Origin: Hydra vulgaris
Taxonomy: Eukaryota > Cnidaria > Hydrozoa > Anthoathecata > Hydridae
Assembly: GCF_038396675.1 (NCBI RefSeq)
Contig: NC_088934.1
Span: 49,152,001 to 49,216,000 of the forward strand
DNA: 64,000 bases
Direction: 5' to 3'
Shown: piece after piece, positions 15,127 to 26,279 of the stretch
Position numbering within the stretch: position 1 is the stretch's first letter
Layout: each line of letters begins with the position of its first letter
The notes under the pieces: generated by a model
The model's database searches: none
Seen by the model: only the letters and a program-made list of their open reading frames with translations
Told to the model about the DNA's origin: nothing
Translations under genes and position numbers: made by a program

Positions 15127-15840
15127 CATGCCGACTAGTTGGATGGGTCCTTTTAAAAAGAAACTTTCTGTATTTCAAAATCACTGGTTGTTAAATCACC
15201 CAGGAAAAACTATAACCATTCACGATTTAGCCAGTATAGTAACCCCTGCATATAATAGCTCATTTACATCAAATAATATTACAGCAGGTTTCAAAAATTT
15301 TTTCCTTTCTCAAGAAATGCATTTACAGATAAAGATTTTGTTTGTTTAGAGGTAACAAACAGCAGCCTTAATGGCATCTCTTTTCAATCTAGTAATAATG
15401 AAAAGAGTAAACAAGGCGGCATAGATTTTGAAGTTTCAAATGTTAGTGATCATTCTGTAGTAAATACTTCCTTCAATGCTGCTATGCTGAACAGTGAGTC
15501 ATTTAATTTGTATAAAAACGAAACTGATGAGTTGTCACAAGTTTTTATTAAAAATTACCAGTTATCTCCTAAGATGATTAGACAATACTCAAAAGCACTT
15601 TCAAGAAAGAAAACAGAAAAAAGGCAGAAAAAAAGGAAGATCACGAATTTTAACAAACACACTAGAAAGACCACCAAAAATAGAATTTTTAATTTACAGA
15701 CAACAGAAAGAAACCAACAAGCATACCAACCAAAGAAAAAAAAATGTAATTACTATTAAATTGTCTAGCTCTACCGATTTATATGATAAAAAAAATAAAA
15801 TATGCCTAAATTTTAAAGACAAGCCTGATATATATACACA
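15127..15840 (+). pseudogene. C-terminal fragment of a pogo-like transposase
   Basis: The frame opening near 15127 gives WMGPFKKKLSVFQNHW then HPGKTITIHDLASIV and FTSNNITAGFKNF. This aligns with the segment immediately after the third catalytic Asp in the near-intact pogo element (GPFKTFYNNAMNNW, KPVTIYDISYLVG, NNIINSFKCTGF). A frameshift near 15300 moves to FPFSRNAFTDKDFVCLEV, and a further shift near 15610 gives GRKKGRSRILTNTLERPPK, matching the basic KRRNRKSCILTDTPE tail. The whole DNA-binding half and most of the catalytic domain are missing. The copy at 1917-3402 lacks exactly this part. Confidence 0.8.
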
Positions 15841-16753
15841 GAAAAATTAAAAACAAAAATATTAATTCCTTGAGATTTATGTTTAGTCCAATGTGCATCA
15901 TCTGTTAACAAATAAACATTAGCTTTCGTTTGCAGAATTAAAGAAATAAATACAAATTTTTGGGTTGTTAATTTGTTGAAAAAAAAAGTAATATTTATTA
16001 TTTTTTACTTTTACTTTATACAAAATAAGTGGTAGGTGCCACTTGCTATAAATGTACAAAATAAGTGGTCTGTGCAATTTGTTAAACTTTCTATGCCAAA
16101 CAATGCAGAAAGCATGTCAAGAGGTTCTGGTATGACATTCAAATTTGATTTTTCACAATTTAAACATGGTTGAATGTTATGAACTTTCATGTTTATCTAT
16201 ATGTGTTTTACATTCACACTCTTTGTTTCTTTATTATTTTATGAGAGTGATTAACTAGGATTTTCATTTTAGCTGTTTGAATACACGAAAACAATTTAAT
16301 GATTTTGAGATATAAATTTTATAAAGTCTGTTACTGTCAACGATTTTTTTATTCTCAATAATTACTCCTAATCAAAAAAAAGAAATTTAAAGAAATATTT
16401 CTTGTATTTTTAATGTATTTTCTAAACTGCCTCAACAATGTCCAATTCTACCCCTTCTTGTGGGGTAGTTTTAGACAATGAATTGCTTTGTTTTACAGGT
16501 AAAAAAGCACCTTATTTATAAGCACCTTAGTTTATTTGAACTAGATCAAGTTTGCATTTTTTTAAAGAATTAATAGCTAATTTACCTTTTTCAGCAAAAA
16601 ATTTAAATTTTTGTCATACAGTATGAAACAGTATGTAGTATCTTTTTTAAAAAATTGTCCTAATGTGCCCCACTTTTCCATACTAAACAACTTTAAAAAA
16701 TGACTTCTTTTTATTTCATTACTATCATTAAAAACTTGTAACAAATTTAGGAG

Positions 16754-16757
<4 letters not shown>
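15841..16757. other. Non-coding stretch
   Basis: No gene. TACAAAATAAGTGGT occurs twice (about 16018 and 16056), and a short hairpin CTACCCC...GGGGTAG lies at about 16450-16470. Confidence 0.5.
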
Positions 16758-16842
<85 letters not shown>

Positions 16843-16852
16843 GTATGTATAT
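16758..16852. repeat. (TA)n microsatellite with a TATG-rich tail
   Basis: About 70 bp of pure TA followed by GTATATATATATGTATGTAT. Confidence 0.95.
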
Positions 16853-17080
16853 ATGCAACATATATGTACGTATATAGGCAATCATGCTTATAAAAATAAA
16901 TGCATCTGCTTAAGGTTGTAGACAACAAATGAAATCTAATCTTTAATATTGTTTTGTATATTGAAAATTTGGCAAAATGAATTTAAGAGAAATGTGCCAT
17001 ATTTTTAGAGCTGTATGTTCAAATATATAAAAAAATTCATAAATTTATGATAAAAATACAAAATATTATTCAATAGGTTT

Positions 17081-17086
17081 TTTATT
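17081..17086 (-). promoter_or_regulatory. AATAAA polyadenylation signal of the GPCR gene
   Basis: On the minus strand the GPCR ends TAA TGA and AATAAA follows directly, giving two stop codons in a row and an immediate canonical polyadenylation hexamer. A 3' UTR would then be only a few tens of bases long. Confidence 0.5.
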
Positions 17087-17089
17087 TCA

Positions 17090-18013
17090 TTATTGCGAAT
17101 ATCTTACAATATGCTTTATTGTGTTTTTTGTAAACCTTTTTACTTCTGGATTTCTGAAGGAGTAAACCATAGGGTTTAGACATCCATTTATGCACGTCAA
17201 CCATAAACTGATTACTCCGACTTTTGAAATAATACACACTTTAAACTCAAGGTTATACAAAATTTCAATAATTACTACTGGAGACCATACTAAATACATA
17301 ATTCCTATAATAATGAAAATTGTCTTCGCTAGTTTCGTTTCTTTTCTTTGTCTGTGTAGATTGACGTCATTTTCGGTTTCTTCTCTAAGCTTTTTAAGAG
17401 AATATTGGGAAGCCTTTTTCATTTTATAATAAAGCCCAGGTAATAACAACAAAGGAACTATAATATGAAAGCCAAGTAGAATATAGTAAAGAGTTGGATT
17501 CACGTTCCAAATATATTCGTTTTTATGAGCCGGTTCCATAGTAACGGCTGCAACTAAGCAACAGATAAAAGAATAAAGCCAAATGAAAATCACAATGACC
17601 ATATATAATCTTTTTGTAAAAAAAACTTTCCATCTTGATTTACCCGCAATCATAACATAACGTTCAATCGTTATAGCTGTTACTGTAACAAACGGGCAAA
17701 CAAGTGAAAAAATCCATATTAAATTAAGGGTTTTTGTTCCCAGACTACCAATAGGCCATAATGGATAGAAGTATAAATAAACGAACTCAAGGTTAGGCAA
17801 AATAGCGGCTATAATTATATCTGTAACAGCTAAACTTACAACTAAAATATTTGATTTTGAGTGAAGTTTTTTATTGAAGTAAACAGCAAAACAAAAAAAA
17901 ACATTTTCAATAACTGCTACAACAGATGTTGAGCTTAGAAGAAAAAGTAACGTTACTTTGTATGACTGTTCAAATATACAATTAGTTTCAGTTTGATGCT
18001 CTGTTTGATTCAT
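17090..18013 (-). CDS. Class A (rhodopsin-like) G protein-coupled receptor, single exon
   Basis: 307 residues with seven hydrophobic segments and the class A fingerprint: N37 in TM1 (preceded by E36 instead of the usual Gly), LAVTD with D65 (2.50), ERY 117-119 at the end of TM3, W145 (4.50), P187 (5.50), W243-S-P245 in TM6 and NPMVY 280-284 in TM7, then a short basic tail FRNPEVKRF. An N-glycosylation sequon NQT is at 2-4. It would be a plasma-membrane receptor coupling to G proteins; the ligand is unknown. Odd: position 3.25 is Thr93, not Cys, and the second extracellular loop (about 159-177) has no Cys, so the usual TM3-ECL2 disulfide cannot form. Melanocortin-type receptors also lack it, but I cannot assign the subfamily. 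The ATG is chosen because it precedes the N-terminal sequon and a splice-acceptor-like TTTTTAG lies 5 nt upstream. Confidence 0.9.
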   Translation of the reverse strand: MNQTEHQTETNCIFEQSYKVTLLFLLSSTSVVAVIENVFFCFAVYFNKKLHSKSNILVVSLAVTDIIIAAILPNLEFVYLYFYPLWPIGSLGTKTLNLIWIFSLVCPFVTVTAITIERYVMIAGKSRWKVFFTKRLYMVIVIFIWLYSFICCLVAAVTMEPAHKNEYIWNVNPTLYYILLGFHIIVPLLLLPGLYYKMKKASQYSLKKLREETENDVNLHRQRKETKLAKTIFIIIGIMYLVWSPVVIIEILYNLEFKVCIISKVGVISLWLTCINGCLNPMVYSFRNPEVKRFTKNTIKHIVRYSQ

Positions 18014-18018
18014 TTCAA

Positions 18019-18020
18019 CT
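18019..18020 (-). promoter_or_regulatory. Possible 3' splice acceptor just upstream of the GPCR start codon
   Basis: On the minus strand GATTTTTAG ends 5 nt before the ATG. This could be the acceptor of a 5' UTR intron or, if the organism uses spliced-leader trans-splicing as Hydra does, a trans-splice site. It is inferred from sequence only. Confidence 0.35.
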
Positions 18021-18431
18021 AAAAATCGAGTAATAAAATAGTCTAACTACTTTTTAACAAGTAATTAAACAACATATTTATATTTCGCAACAACATATTT
18101 ATATTTCGCAATACATTACAATACGTTGTATTTCGCAATATAACTTAAATTCTTGACTATTTATTTTTTAATACGACAAAGTAAAATATTGCTAACCTTT
18201 GGTTATGCTGTTTCTTATTGTTCTATAAAAATTGTGAATAATCATTGGTTAAAATTCGAGAAACTGTTTTTAATAGCTTCATTGTTTGACTTGTTATTTT
18301 CGAGTTATTTATAATTCAGATTTGAATTAGTGGAAATATGTTAAGTTAAGTTTAACTGCATAATACTAAAGTAGTTTTATTGAAAAAAATATTAAACTTT
18401 TTTAGGATTAAACAGTAGTGTTATCTGAATT

Positions 18432-18498
18432 GTTCTGAATAGTATTTGTTACAACAAATAATATTTAATTATTTGTTGTAACAAATACTATTCTGAAC
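18432..18498. repeat. Hairpin with 30-bp arms
   Basis: The arms 18432-18461 and 18469-18498 are reverse complements with one mismatch, separated by 7 nt. Confidence 0.92.
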
Positions 18499-19995
18499 TA
18501 TTTACGATTTTCATAGACGTTTGTCAATCATTTTTGACATGTTTTGTACTGATAAGCATTCTTCAAATTTTAAGGCTTGAATTCTTTTAATTTGTTTTCT
18601 CATACGCAATTGTGACAGCAAATAAAAACATTTTGCAATTAGGTCTTCCAGACCTAATTGCATAGAGCATAAATTTCTGTGCTGAAATCTGTGAAAATCT
18701 GTTAATAGGGGCGGTGCTATTGGTAGAGTTTTGGCCATAATTGTTAGATTGGTGGAGTTTTGAACAAACCAAAAGTTTGAATAATGCTAATCATAATCTA
18801 ACCAAATTGGTTTACTGAGCAAATGTTCAGTAAACCAATCTGATCAAATCTACATAACGTTCAAATATCAAATAATAATTAAGTTACGCAACTACTTTAT
18901 AACTTTTTCAAACTTTTTTTTTCAAGAAGAATAACCTTAAATTGCTAGACAGTATATAATAAAAATATTACACTAAAGTATACATAAGAGAAAAGACATT
19001 TTATTTTTAGTATGCACACTTACACGGCTTTATGTTTTATACTGCACGCGGGCACATAATGTTATGCTCTGCCGCACGAATTTTTTGCTCCAAGTAGACC
19101 TAACGGTCATACCATAAAGCACCGGGCAAGAGCAATAAACTCTAAAAGTCAAGTTGCCTTCCTTACGGATGAACATATATGGTCAAAGTAGGTATCAATA
19201 TAAAGACCTTTTAGTAGTTATATTAACAATTTTGCAGCGATAAGTCGCGTTTATAACGGCACAAATGATTTAAAAGTATGCTTTAAAAGTGAGAGCATTT
19301 AAAAGATTAGGATCAGATTTAAGGTCATATTTGGTCCGAATAGGCTCAAGACAATGGTTAGGTTAGTCTATCTTGATAATTAACTCTAACCCTTAACCTT
19401 GATACTGACCCTCAAATCAACCCACTCGCAACACTCGCAACGCCTAAATCAAAGTTTATAAGATTAAAAGATTAAAAATAAGATTATAAATTAATTTATC
19501 AAAATTATAAAGATTAAAAATAAGGATTAATGTTTTTCTTTTTTAAATCTTTTTCCAGATTGTACAAAGTCTTACCCTTGATTTGATTGAAAAATTCAAC
19601 ATCAAACAGTAAAGTCAGATTTGTATCGTTTGGTAGCAAACCAATGCGTAGTGGATATATCAAAAGTTAGCAAAATGGGAAACATCTAAAAACAGTCATA
19701 TTATACATCTAGTCATAGGCTATCGAAATTGTGTTTTGACTACTCTGACTGGTGTACAGTGGCGCTAATTGGGTTTTTTGTTGTTTTGGTATGACATATT
19801 CAAACATTTTACAAACTCTAAACTAAAGTATGCTTATGCTAATGTCAAAACAAAACAAAAATACTCAAAAAAGTTCGCCCCCGAACACCAAATCTGGGAG
19901 TTCGTTAACAAAATACTTCTTTTAACTATCTTATACTTAATTTAAATTCATACAAAGGTTTTAAATTTTATCATTATTCATTTAGAGCTCAAAAG
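18499..19995. other. Non-coding stretch
   Basis: No recognisable gene. Two small hairpins occur: TGCAATTAGGTCT with its complement around 18633-18662 and ATTGGTTTACTGA with its complement at 18806-18839. The part 19020-19250 is less A+T-rich (for example CTGCACGCGGGCAC and GCACCGGGCAAGAGC) but shows no convincing frame or RNA fold by eye. Confidence 0.45.
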
Positions 19996-20395
19996 TTATG
20001 ACTATATATAAAATTGAAAAGTTCCTTATTTTTGTTTTTTGAAAAGAAAATCTTTACATAATTATATAAAATTCAAAAGCATTTTGAAGAGAAAATCTTT
20101 ACATAATTATATAAAATTCAAAAGCATTTTGAAGAGAAAATCTTTACATAATTATATAAAATTCAAAAGCATTTTGAAGAGAAAATCTTTACATAATTAT
20201 ATAAAATTCAAAAGCATTTTGAAGAGAAAATCTTTACATGACCATATAAAATTGAAAAACTCCTTATTTTGAACAGAAAATCTTTACATGATCATATAAA
20301 ATTGAAAAGCATTTTGAAGGGAAAATCTTTACATAATCATATAAAATTAAAAAGCATTTTGAAGAGGAAATCTTTACATGATCATGATCTTTGAT
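19996..20395. repeat. 45-bp minisatellite, about eight units
   Basis: The unit GAAGAGAAAATCTTTACATA followed by ATTATATAAAATTCAAAAGC and ATTTT is tandemly repeated. The first copies are nearly identical, while later ones carry GATCATAT and AAATTGAAAA variants or small deletions. Because 45 is a multiple of three the array stays open as KRKSLHNYIKFKSIL repeats, but there is no other sign of a gene. Confidence 0.93.
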
Positions 20396-20734
20396 CTCTA
20401 AAAGATTACTTGATGATATTTAAAACCTGTTAATGAATTTAAATTTAGTGTAAGATAATAAAAAAATCTTTTAGTTTATTGCTCACACATTTGGGGTGAA
20501 GGGTGATATTTTTCGGGTATTTGTTGGTCCAGGCTTCGGCATAATTGCAATATTTTGCAAAACATATTGATTTGACGTAAGCATGTGTATACTAATACTT
20601 TTTTTGATTTTCTCTTTTTTTTTCGGTTTAACATAGTATAAGTATTACTTTTACAATGTACGTATGCATATAGATAATATAAAATATAATATAAAAGTTT
20701 ATACTAGACTTATAACAAAATTAAGTAAAGCAGA

Positions 20735-21040
20735 TAGGGGCTCAAAGAAGATAATATCAAAATCTTTTCATAGAACCCCTTTGTACAAGTTAATGTAATA
20801 TATCGTAATGGTAAAAAGCTCGTATAAAAAAAAAAAATAATAATTTACGGGTAAAATAATAATGCTAAATATAAATTAATTAAAAAAAGAAAAAAGAAAA
20901 ATTTTTCTTATAATTTTAAAAATTTCTTTTCTTTTTGAAACTTATTTCTTTTGACAGTCATTCCATAATTTAGGTCCTCGATAAGATATACAAAATTCTG
21001 AGAGCTTATTACATTTCCGAGGCAGTCTTTGTTTTTATTT
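20735..21040 (-). pseudogene. 3' end of a LINE (RT tail plus 3' UTR)
   Basis: On the minus strand, about 21035-20940, the frames give CNKLSEFCISYRGPKLWND, the typical C-terminal SxxxxSYRGPxxWN motif of CR1-like RT proteins. It is followed by an A+T-rich tail with GGGGTTC...GAGCCCC (20779-20737). The same tail occurs in plus orientation at 26470-26560, so this is a repeated LINE 3' end. Confidence 0.65.
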
Positions 21041-21210
21041 CTATTTGATCTTAGATTATACTTTTCATTTAGATTTTAGATCTTCTATTTGATCTTTGAT
21101 CTTCAATTTTTGTTTTGATTTATGTTTGATCCTTAGATTAAACTTTTCATTTAGTTTTTGTTTCTATTTGATTTTAGATTATACTTTTTATTTAGATTTA
21201 TTTAAAACTT
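21041..21210. repeat. ~45-60-bp imperfect tandem repeat
   Basis: TTTCTATTTGATYTTAGATTATACTTTT-like units occur three times, with the variant TTTGATCCTTAGATTAAACT, separated by CATTTAGATTT. Confidence 0.75.
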
Positions 21211-22096
21211 ATGATTAAATTTTGCTGGCAGAAGGTTTTTGTAGTATCTATAAATATATTTGCGTAGTTAATGAAACAGTGGATTAGCCCAAAATATATT
21301 AATTTGAGACTTAATGTATTGACAAAATAACGGACAATTAACATTAAAAATTTTCCAAAACTATAATATAGTTTTAATAAATCAAATGATATTGTCTGTA
21401 TTACTTATTCTCACATAAGTCATCAGCACAGCTCAGAAATTATGCTTAGACATTAGAAATATAATGTTTTACAGTGGATTTTGGTGCTATATAATTATTA
21501 TTAACTTTTGAAACTTCAACTAAACCAGCTTTCTCAGTTTCGTGTAACTTTTAAAACAGGCCATTAGGATGATTTCACTTCACCATCATCTTCAAGTTGT
21601 AGAATAAACGTTTTCTCTATTACCAGTTATTTCGCACTGACTTTAATAAATGGAAAAAGTCATAAAGTTAAAAAATATTGTTTACCAGTCTCCGTATTTC
21701 TCTACCAATAAACTTTGATTAGAAAGACTGATTGATAAGGTTGTTATTACGATAAAAGCAATTAACTTTCCATTAGATTTTTGAATACAATCGAATAAAT
21801 GATTTTCTTACTCAAACAAAAATATTAAAATTGATTTCAAATACTGGCAACATGTGACATGAATACTTTGGACCACAACAAATTGACAAACCTACATAAA
21901 ACTTAAAACAGTTGTTGCTAATGAATCAGGATTATTTACAACTTTTTCAAATAAAGATCTTAAGCAATATGTAAAAGAAAGCTTTACACAGACTATATGT
22001 ATAAAACACACATCTTTTTTAAATCGATTTTTTGGGTAGAAAAATCAAAGTAATTAGTAATAAACTAGTTTCATACAAGTTTAATTTTTTTCGTAG

Positions 22097-22184
22097 GAAA
22101 CTCTTTTATTCTCTTCTGCAGCAAGCCGAAGGTGATGGAAGAGAAATTGAAGCACTTATGCTGACTTCGCAAACGTTTTTTTAA
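22097..22184 (+). other. Exon-like stretch ending in a stop, unrecognised
   Basis: TTTTTTTCGTAG precedes an open frame KLFYSLLQQAEGDGREIEAL followed by MLTSQTFF and TAA. A pyrimidine-rich acceptor, a locally higher G+C content and a non-repetitive 29-residue product suggest a terminal coding exon or a remnant. I did not recognise the protein and found no upstream exon on the plus strand. Confidence 0.22.
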
Positions 22185-23157
22185 AAAATAAAAATGTGTG
22201 ATATGTAGAATATGTAATTACAATTATTGTTTTGTAAAACTTTTTTTTTATCACTTTAAGTATAAAGAATTTATAGAATTAATTTAATGTGCGGAAAACA
22301 AACTTAAAAAATATGTTTTAAAAATTTAAAAAGTACCAACTAAAAAAGTAAAAATTCTAATTTTTTAAATGATTATTAAAATATAGGTAAATTTCGTAGG
22401 TAGAGATTAAATTTATAAGCCACTGCGGTATTGGCAATTTTTTTAGTTAATTCACGTTTTACACATTTTTAACAAATTTTTTTGTTTGACGTATTCTAAA
22501 GGGTGTGAAATGGTATGAACTTTTAGCCAACCCACGTGACCCACGGTGCAATGTAAGAATATATATAATAAGTAAATAATGTTGAAAGTAAGTTCTTAAT
22601 TAGGATGAATCATTTTTAAACTTTTTAAATAAATCTTTTTTTTATTTTCAAGTTGTCATTGAATTTAGTATTTTAGTTAGTTATATTTTAAGCTTGTGTC
22701 GTAAAAGAATATTTTATGAATAAATTAAAAATTTTTAGCTTAGTAAAGAGTTAGTTTGTAATTTTACTTAGAATGAGGTAAATGCACGTTTCTTTTTTTC
22801 CAATACGGGTTTTTTTTCAATAAGGTTTCTTTTTTGAGTAATACTTCTTCAGTTAAGTGAAAGTGATTTAAAAAAGTTTTCAGCGTGGCACTATCGGCAC
22901 GTGGCACTATCGGCACAGAGTCTTTAGTTGGTTGTAACTAATTACCAGAGAAATTTTTTTCATAAGTTTGAAATATTTCTTTTAACATTTATGTTATAAA
23001 TGTATTTATATGAAATCAATATGTATGATTACGGGTAAAGTGACCAACTCCAGCCGCATATTTACAATTTTGTTTCTAAATATATAAAAACAAATAGGCA
23101 TATATATTTAAATACATATATGCCTATTTGTTAACATGTTATAGATTTCAAGAAAGT

Positions 23158-23159
<2 letters not shown>
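22185..23159. other. Non-coding stretch
   Basis: No gene. GTGGCACTATCGGCAC occurs twice in tandem at about 22885-22917. A hairpin built on ACAAATAGGCATATA and its complement spans about 23089-23132, just before a (TA)n run. Confidence 0.5.

Positions 23160-23239
<80 letters not shown>
23160..23239. repeat. (TA)n microsatellite
   Basis: About 80 bp of TA dinucleotides. Confidence 0.96.
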
Positions 23240-23242
<3 letters not shown>

Positions 23243-23399
23243 TTGTTCTTTTGTTTTTGAATTTCTTCTTTTGTTATTGGTCATTGTAAATAGTCATTAT
23301 ATACTGGTATAGTAGATCTTGGATCTGTAAATACACTAAAAGGTGTCAGACTAATCTCAATTTATCCCAGTTGGTAAAATCAATTTTAATTTGTCAGCT

Positions 23400-23745
23400 G
23401 TCTGGTTTATATGCTTGACTGTTGTTGCATCATTGCTTTTATTTTATCAAAGAGGTCTGGATTAGTTACTAACCAATGTATTGACTACATATAGTTAAGC
23501 AAGTAAGCTTTAAACTGATTAATTAAAGGATTATACGGAAAGATTCAAAATGTTTTATAAGCCAGATTCAATATTAAGTCTTATTATAACTTTACTCTAG
23601 ACCTTGCTTAAAAGTCCTGTAAAACTAGCCTTTTTTTGTTTTAACTCCAGGATGATTAGACATATCTTGGGCTGCTTCATTGAAACAACTTTAAATGGTT
23701 AAAATACTGTTGGATCACAAGGTTGAAGCCAATTTCTAATATGAA
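23400..23745 (-). pseudogene. Possible DDE_1 (pogo/jerky-like) transposase fragment
   Basis: On the minus strand near 23740-23610 a frame reads NWLQPCDPTVF, a stop, then PFKVVSMKQPK and KASFTGLLSKV. The LQPxD-x-x-VFxxFK pattern is the third-Asp block of pogo/CENP-B-like transposases. No DNA-binding domain or other catalytic block is evident. The match is short and broken by stops. Confidence 0.4.
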
Positions 23746-23981
23746 CAAGTGATTTAACAGTTTCAATCTGGTGTCATATGACGATATCTATCAATTCTAC
23801 AAAATTTTTTAGATGAATAAGGACTAGTAAAAATTTAGCTTTAACAAAAATTTTAGGTGAATTCGTACACTGGTTAGTCTTAAGTAACACTTCCCTGACC
23901 ATTTCATATATATATACCACAAGTTGGTCAATATTGATACTTATAATGCTTACAATAGATAATAGCTCACAATATCTCAAA

Positions 23982-24036
23982 TTTGACGTTAATATGCTCA
24001 CTAGTATAAAACACTTGTGAGCATATTAACGTCAAA
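23982..24036. repeat. Perfect hairpin, 20-bp arms
   Basis: TTTGACGTTAATATGCTCAC (23982-24001) and its exact complement (24017-24036) are separated by 15 nt. CAAGTTGGTCAA occurs both 5' of the hairpin (about 23931) and directly 3' of it (24037), which suggests a local template-switching event. Confidence 0.9.
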
Positions 24037-24461
24037 CAAGTTGGTCAAAATTTGCTTGATTTATTTAAAATCGTTAAAATGACCCTACACTTTTAACTAT
24101 GACCTATTAAATATGATAGTTTTTTGGAAAGAAGGTAGAATTACTACCAACCTTTACCTTGATTTCCAGATTAATAAAGTATCTTTTAAAAAACTCAAAG
24201 TCTTTTAATAAACTCTACTTAGCTAACCTGCCCTTAAGGTCAACAAGTCTCGGTATAACCTACAAGAATTTATTTTAAAATATAAAAGTTAATTTAAAGA
24301 CAAATTTTTACCCAAAACGAATAAAAACTTTAACTGTTTTTAGTGAAGTAATCGAGTCTTTTTATAAAGACTTGATTATTTGAATACATTAAATGTCTAC
24401 CAAATAAAAATCTTCCAAAATATTATATTTATTAAGATTTTTATCATAATATTAACATTTA

Positions 24462-24609
24462 TGTAAAGTTTAAGTCGAACTTGAGTCAAGTTCGACTTAA
24501 ACTTTACATTGTAACTAATAGTGGCAGAGTATTTTTGGAGGGTAAAAAACCCATACTCTGCCGCTATTGGTTACAATGTAAAGTTCAAGTCGAACTTGAC
24601 TCAAGTTCG
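24462..24609. repeat. Nested palindrome (fold-back element)
   Basis: The outer arms 24476-24531 and 24553-24609 are near-perfect complements of about 56 bp around a 21-nt spacer. The left part also folds on itself: the 22-mer arms of 24462-24506, built on GTAAAGTTTAAGTCGAACTT, are an exact inverted repeat. The structure can thus form alternative hairpins. Confidence 0.9.
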
Positions 24610-24612
24610 CTT

Positions 24613-26118
24613 CTTGCATTCCACACTAAATGATGGTATCACTCAAACAGTAATCTGATCATAGCTCTAAATTTTTTAATTTATATTAACACTAAAAGTA
24701 GATAAAAAATAACAACAGCAAGAATAATAATAATTTTTTATTAATACTATTCAGTTTCTTCATTAAGCACAAAAACGCCAAAACTTGCAGATAACCGAAA
24801 TGATCAAGATTGCAATAAAATTCTGGTATTTTTAACTTAAAATATTATAGCTGAAACTATCTTCTATAAATTCAGATGAGAAGTGCTTTAATTTAAACAA
24901 TGTTCTTTAAAGTTCAGCCACAGTAAAACCACAATTAAATTTTATTTTAAGCTATAATATCGGCTTCATACTCTCCGCAATTTTATCAGCTTCATACTCT
25001 CCGCAATTTTAAAAAGAAACTTTTCTTAACAACAAAAAAGTTTTAATTTTTTTTTAATTAGTCGCGTAGTACATAGCAATGATTTTTTTAAATAAAAGCC
25101 AAAAGGTATAGGACCAAGGGTTTTTAGACACATTGGAAAAAACTACTCGGTGTTTTTAACATCAATGATTATTTTAGGTCTCTTTCACTTGAGGGGGTAA
25201 AATTTTATTTTTGTTAATTATTACATTGCAGTTTTACTAAACTATTGCATTGCATTTTTTTTTCCAATTTTCTACTTTATTTCTGTTATTCATTTTTTAA
25301 ATATTTTAGATTTTTGATAGAAATTTGTTTCTGATTTTCACAACAGTTTAGTCGGGTTAATCAAAAAAAGCTTATCTTTGCATAACACTTTTTTTAATAT
25401 GATGTAACTCGATTAAAAACTTAACTTGCGTCACGCGTTTTTTTTTCTTATTTATTTTCATTCACCTTCCCAAGCCCCTTGAAGAAGGGCTAGAAAAACC
25501 GGACATTCGTTCAGGTTTTTGTTAAACTCGGATTCAGATTTTAACAAACCGGACCGGAATATCCAGTCTGCTCACCTCTTTCATGAAGGTACCAACAGAC
25601 GTGATGACTACTTCAGTTGTGGTTAGAACTCTTTCTCAGTTTTATAACTCAGAAACACGAACCTTGACAATCAAAGTCGTTTCGCGGAAAAATAAGTTGA
25701 GCGCAGTACTTCCATGGATGTGGTGGGGATCAAACGTGGTAGCCACATTTTATTTATAGGGTGATGGAGATGTGGGCTATATATGGTTATGATACTTATA
25801 ATAGATATGTGGTGTAACTATTATAGCTGTATGTGGCTGCCAAAAAGCGGTTAAATGCCATGAACACAAATGGCCAATAGTTACGTCATCCCATAAACAG
25901 AGTGTGGTTATCATTTAATGATTCATGTGGTCCACATCAAATTTTCTTGCCGGGAAGTTAAGCAAGTAGTTTATCAAATATGTAAACAAGTTTGTGATTG
26001 CTAAACTATGTTAAACTCCAAATGTATTAACCAAATTCTGAACAACTATTAGAGAACAGGAATAAGATGATCATATTAAAACACTGATATAAGTCCGCTA
26101 GTATCATAAGCGTGCTTT
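24613..26118. other. Non-coding stretch
   Basis: No gene. A duplication of AGCTTCATACTCTCCGCAATTTTA lies at about 24960-25010. The part 25460-25960 is less A+T-rich but carries no convincing frame in either direction. Confidence 0.45.
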
Positions 26119-26226
26119 CCCAGTGGGCACGCGTTGTCCGGAGGAAGTGCGCTTTACGTCTCAAAGACGTCCAGGCGTCCGTAAGACGTCCTACGGACGT
26201 CCCCCGTGCGACGCATTTCTGCTGGG
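26119..26226. mobile_element. 108-bp G+C-rich MITE
   Basis: The left end CCCAGTGGGCACGCGTTG and the right end (complement) CCCAGCAGAAATGCGTCG are imperfect inverted repeats. The interior is a chain of ACGTC/GACGT motifs that can form internal hairpins, for example CGTCCGTAAGACGTCCTAC. Its base composition is sharply different from the flanks. Confidence 0.65.
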
Positions 26227-26279
26227 TTAGAAGCTCTAGAAAGAATACTTAAAGACTTGCAAGAATATTTTCTTATTTG

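Noticed and set aside
17190..17429. 79-codon plus-strand frame
   Set aside because: It is the antisense shadow of the GPCR gene.
18511..18738. 75-codon minus frame as a possible small gene
   Set aside because: It overlaps a hairpin, has no recognised domain and its composition does not differ convincingly from background.
19020..19260. Less A+T-rich stretch as a structured RNA gene
   Set aside because: I looked for tRNA cloverleaf, snRNA and spliced-leader features and found none that hold up.
20039..20272. 77-codon frame with five KRKSLHNYIKFKSIL repeats
   Set aside because: The unit is a 45-bp minisatellite whose length is a multiple of three; openness is a by-product and there is no start context or flanking coding sequence.
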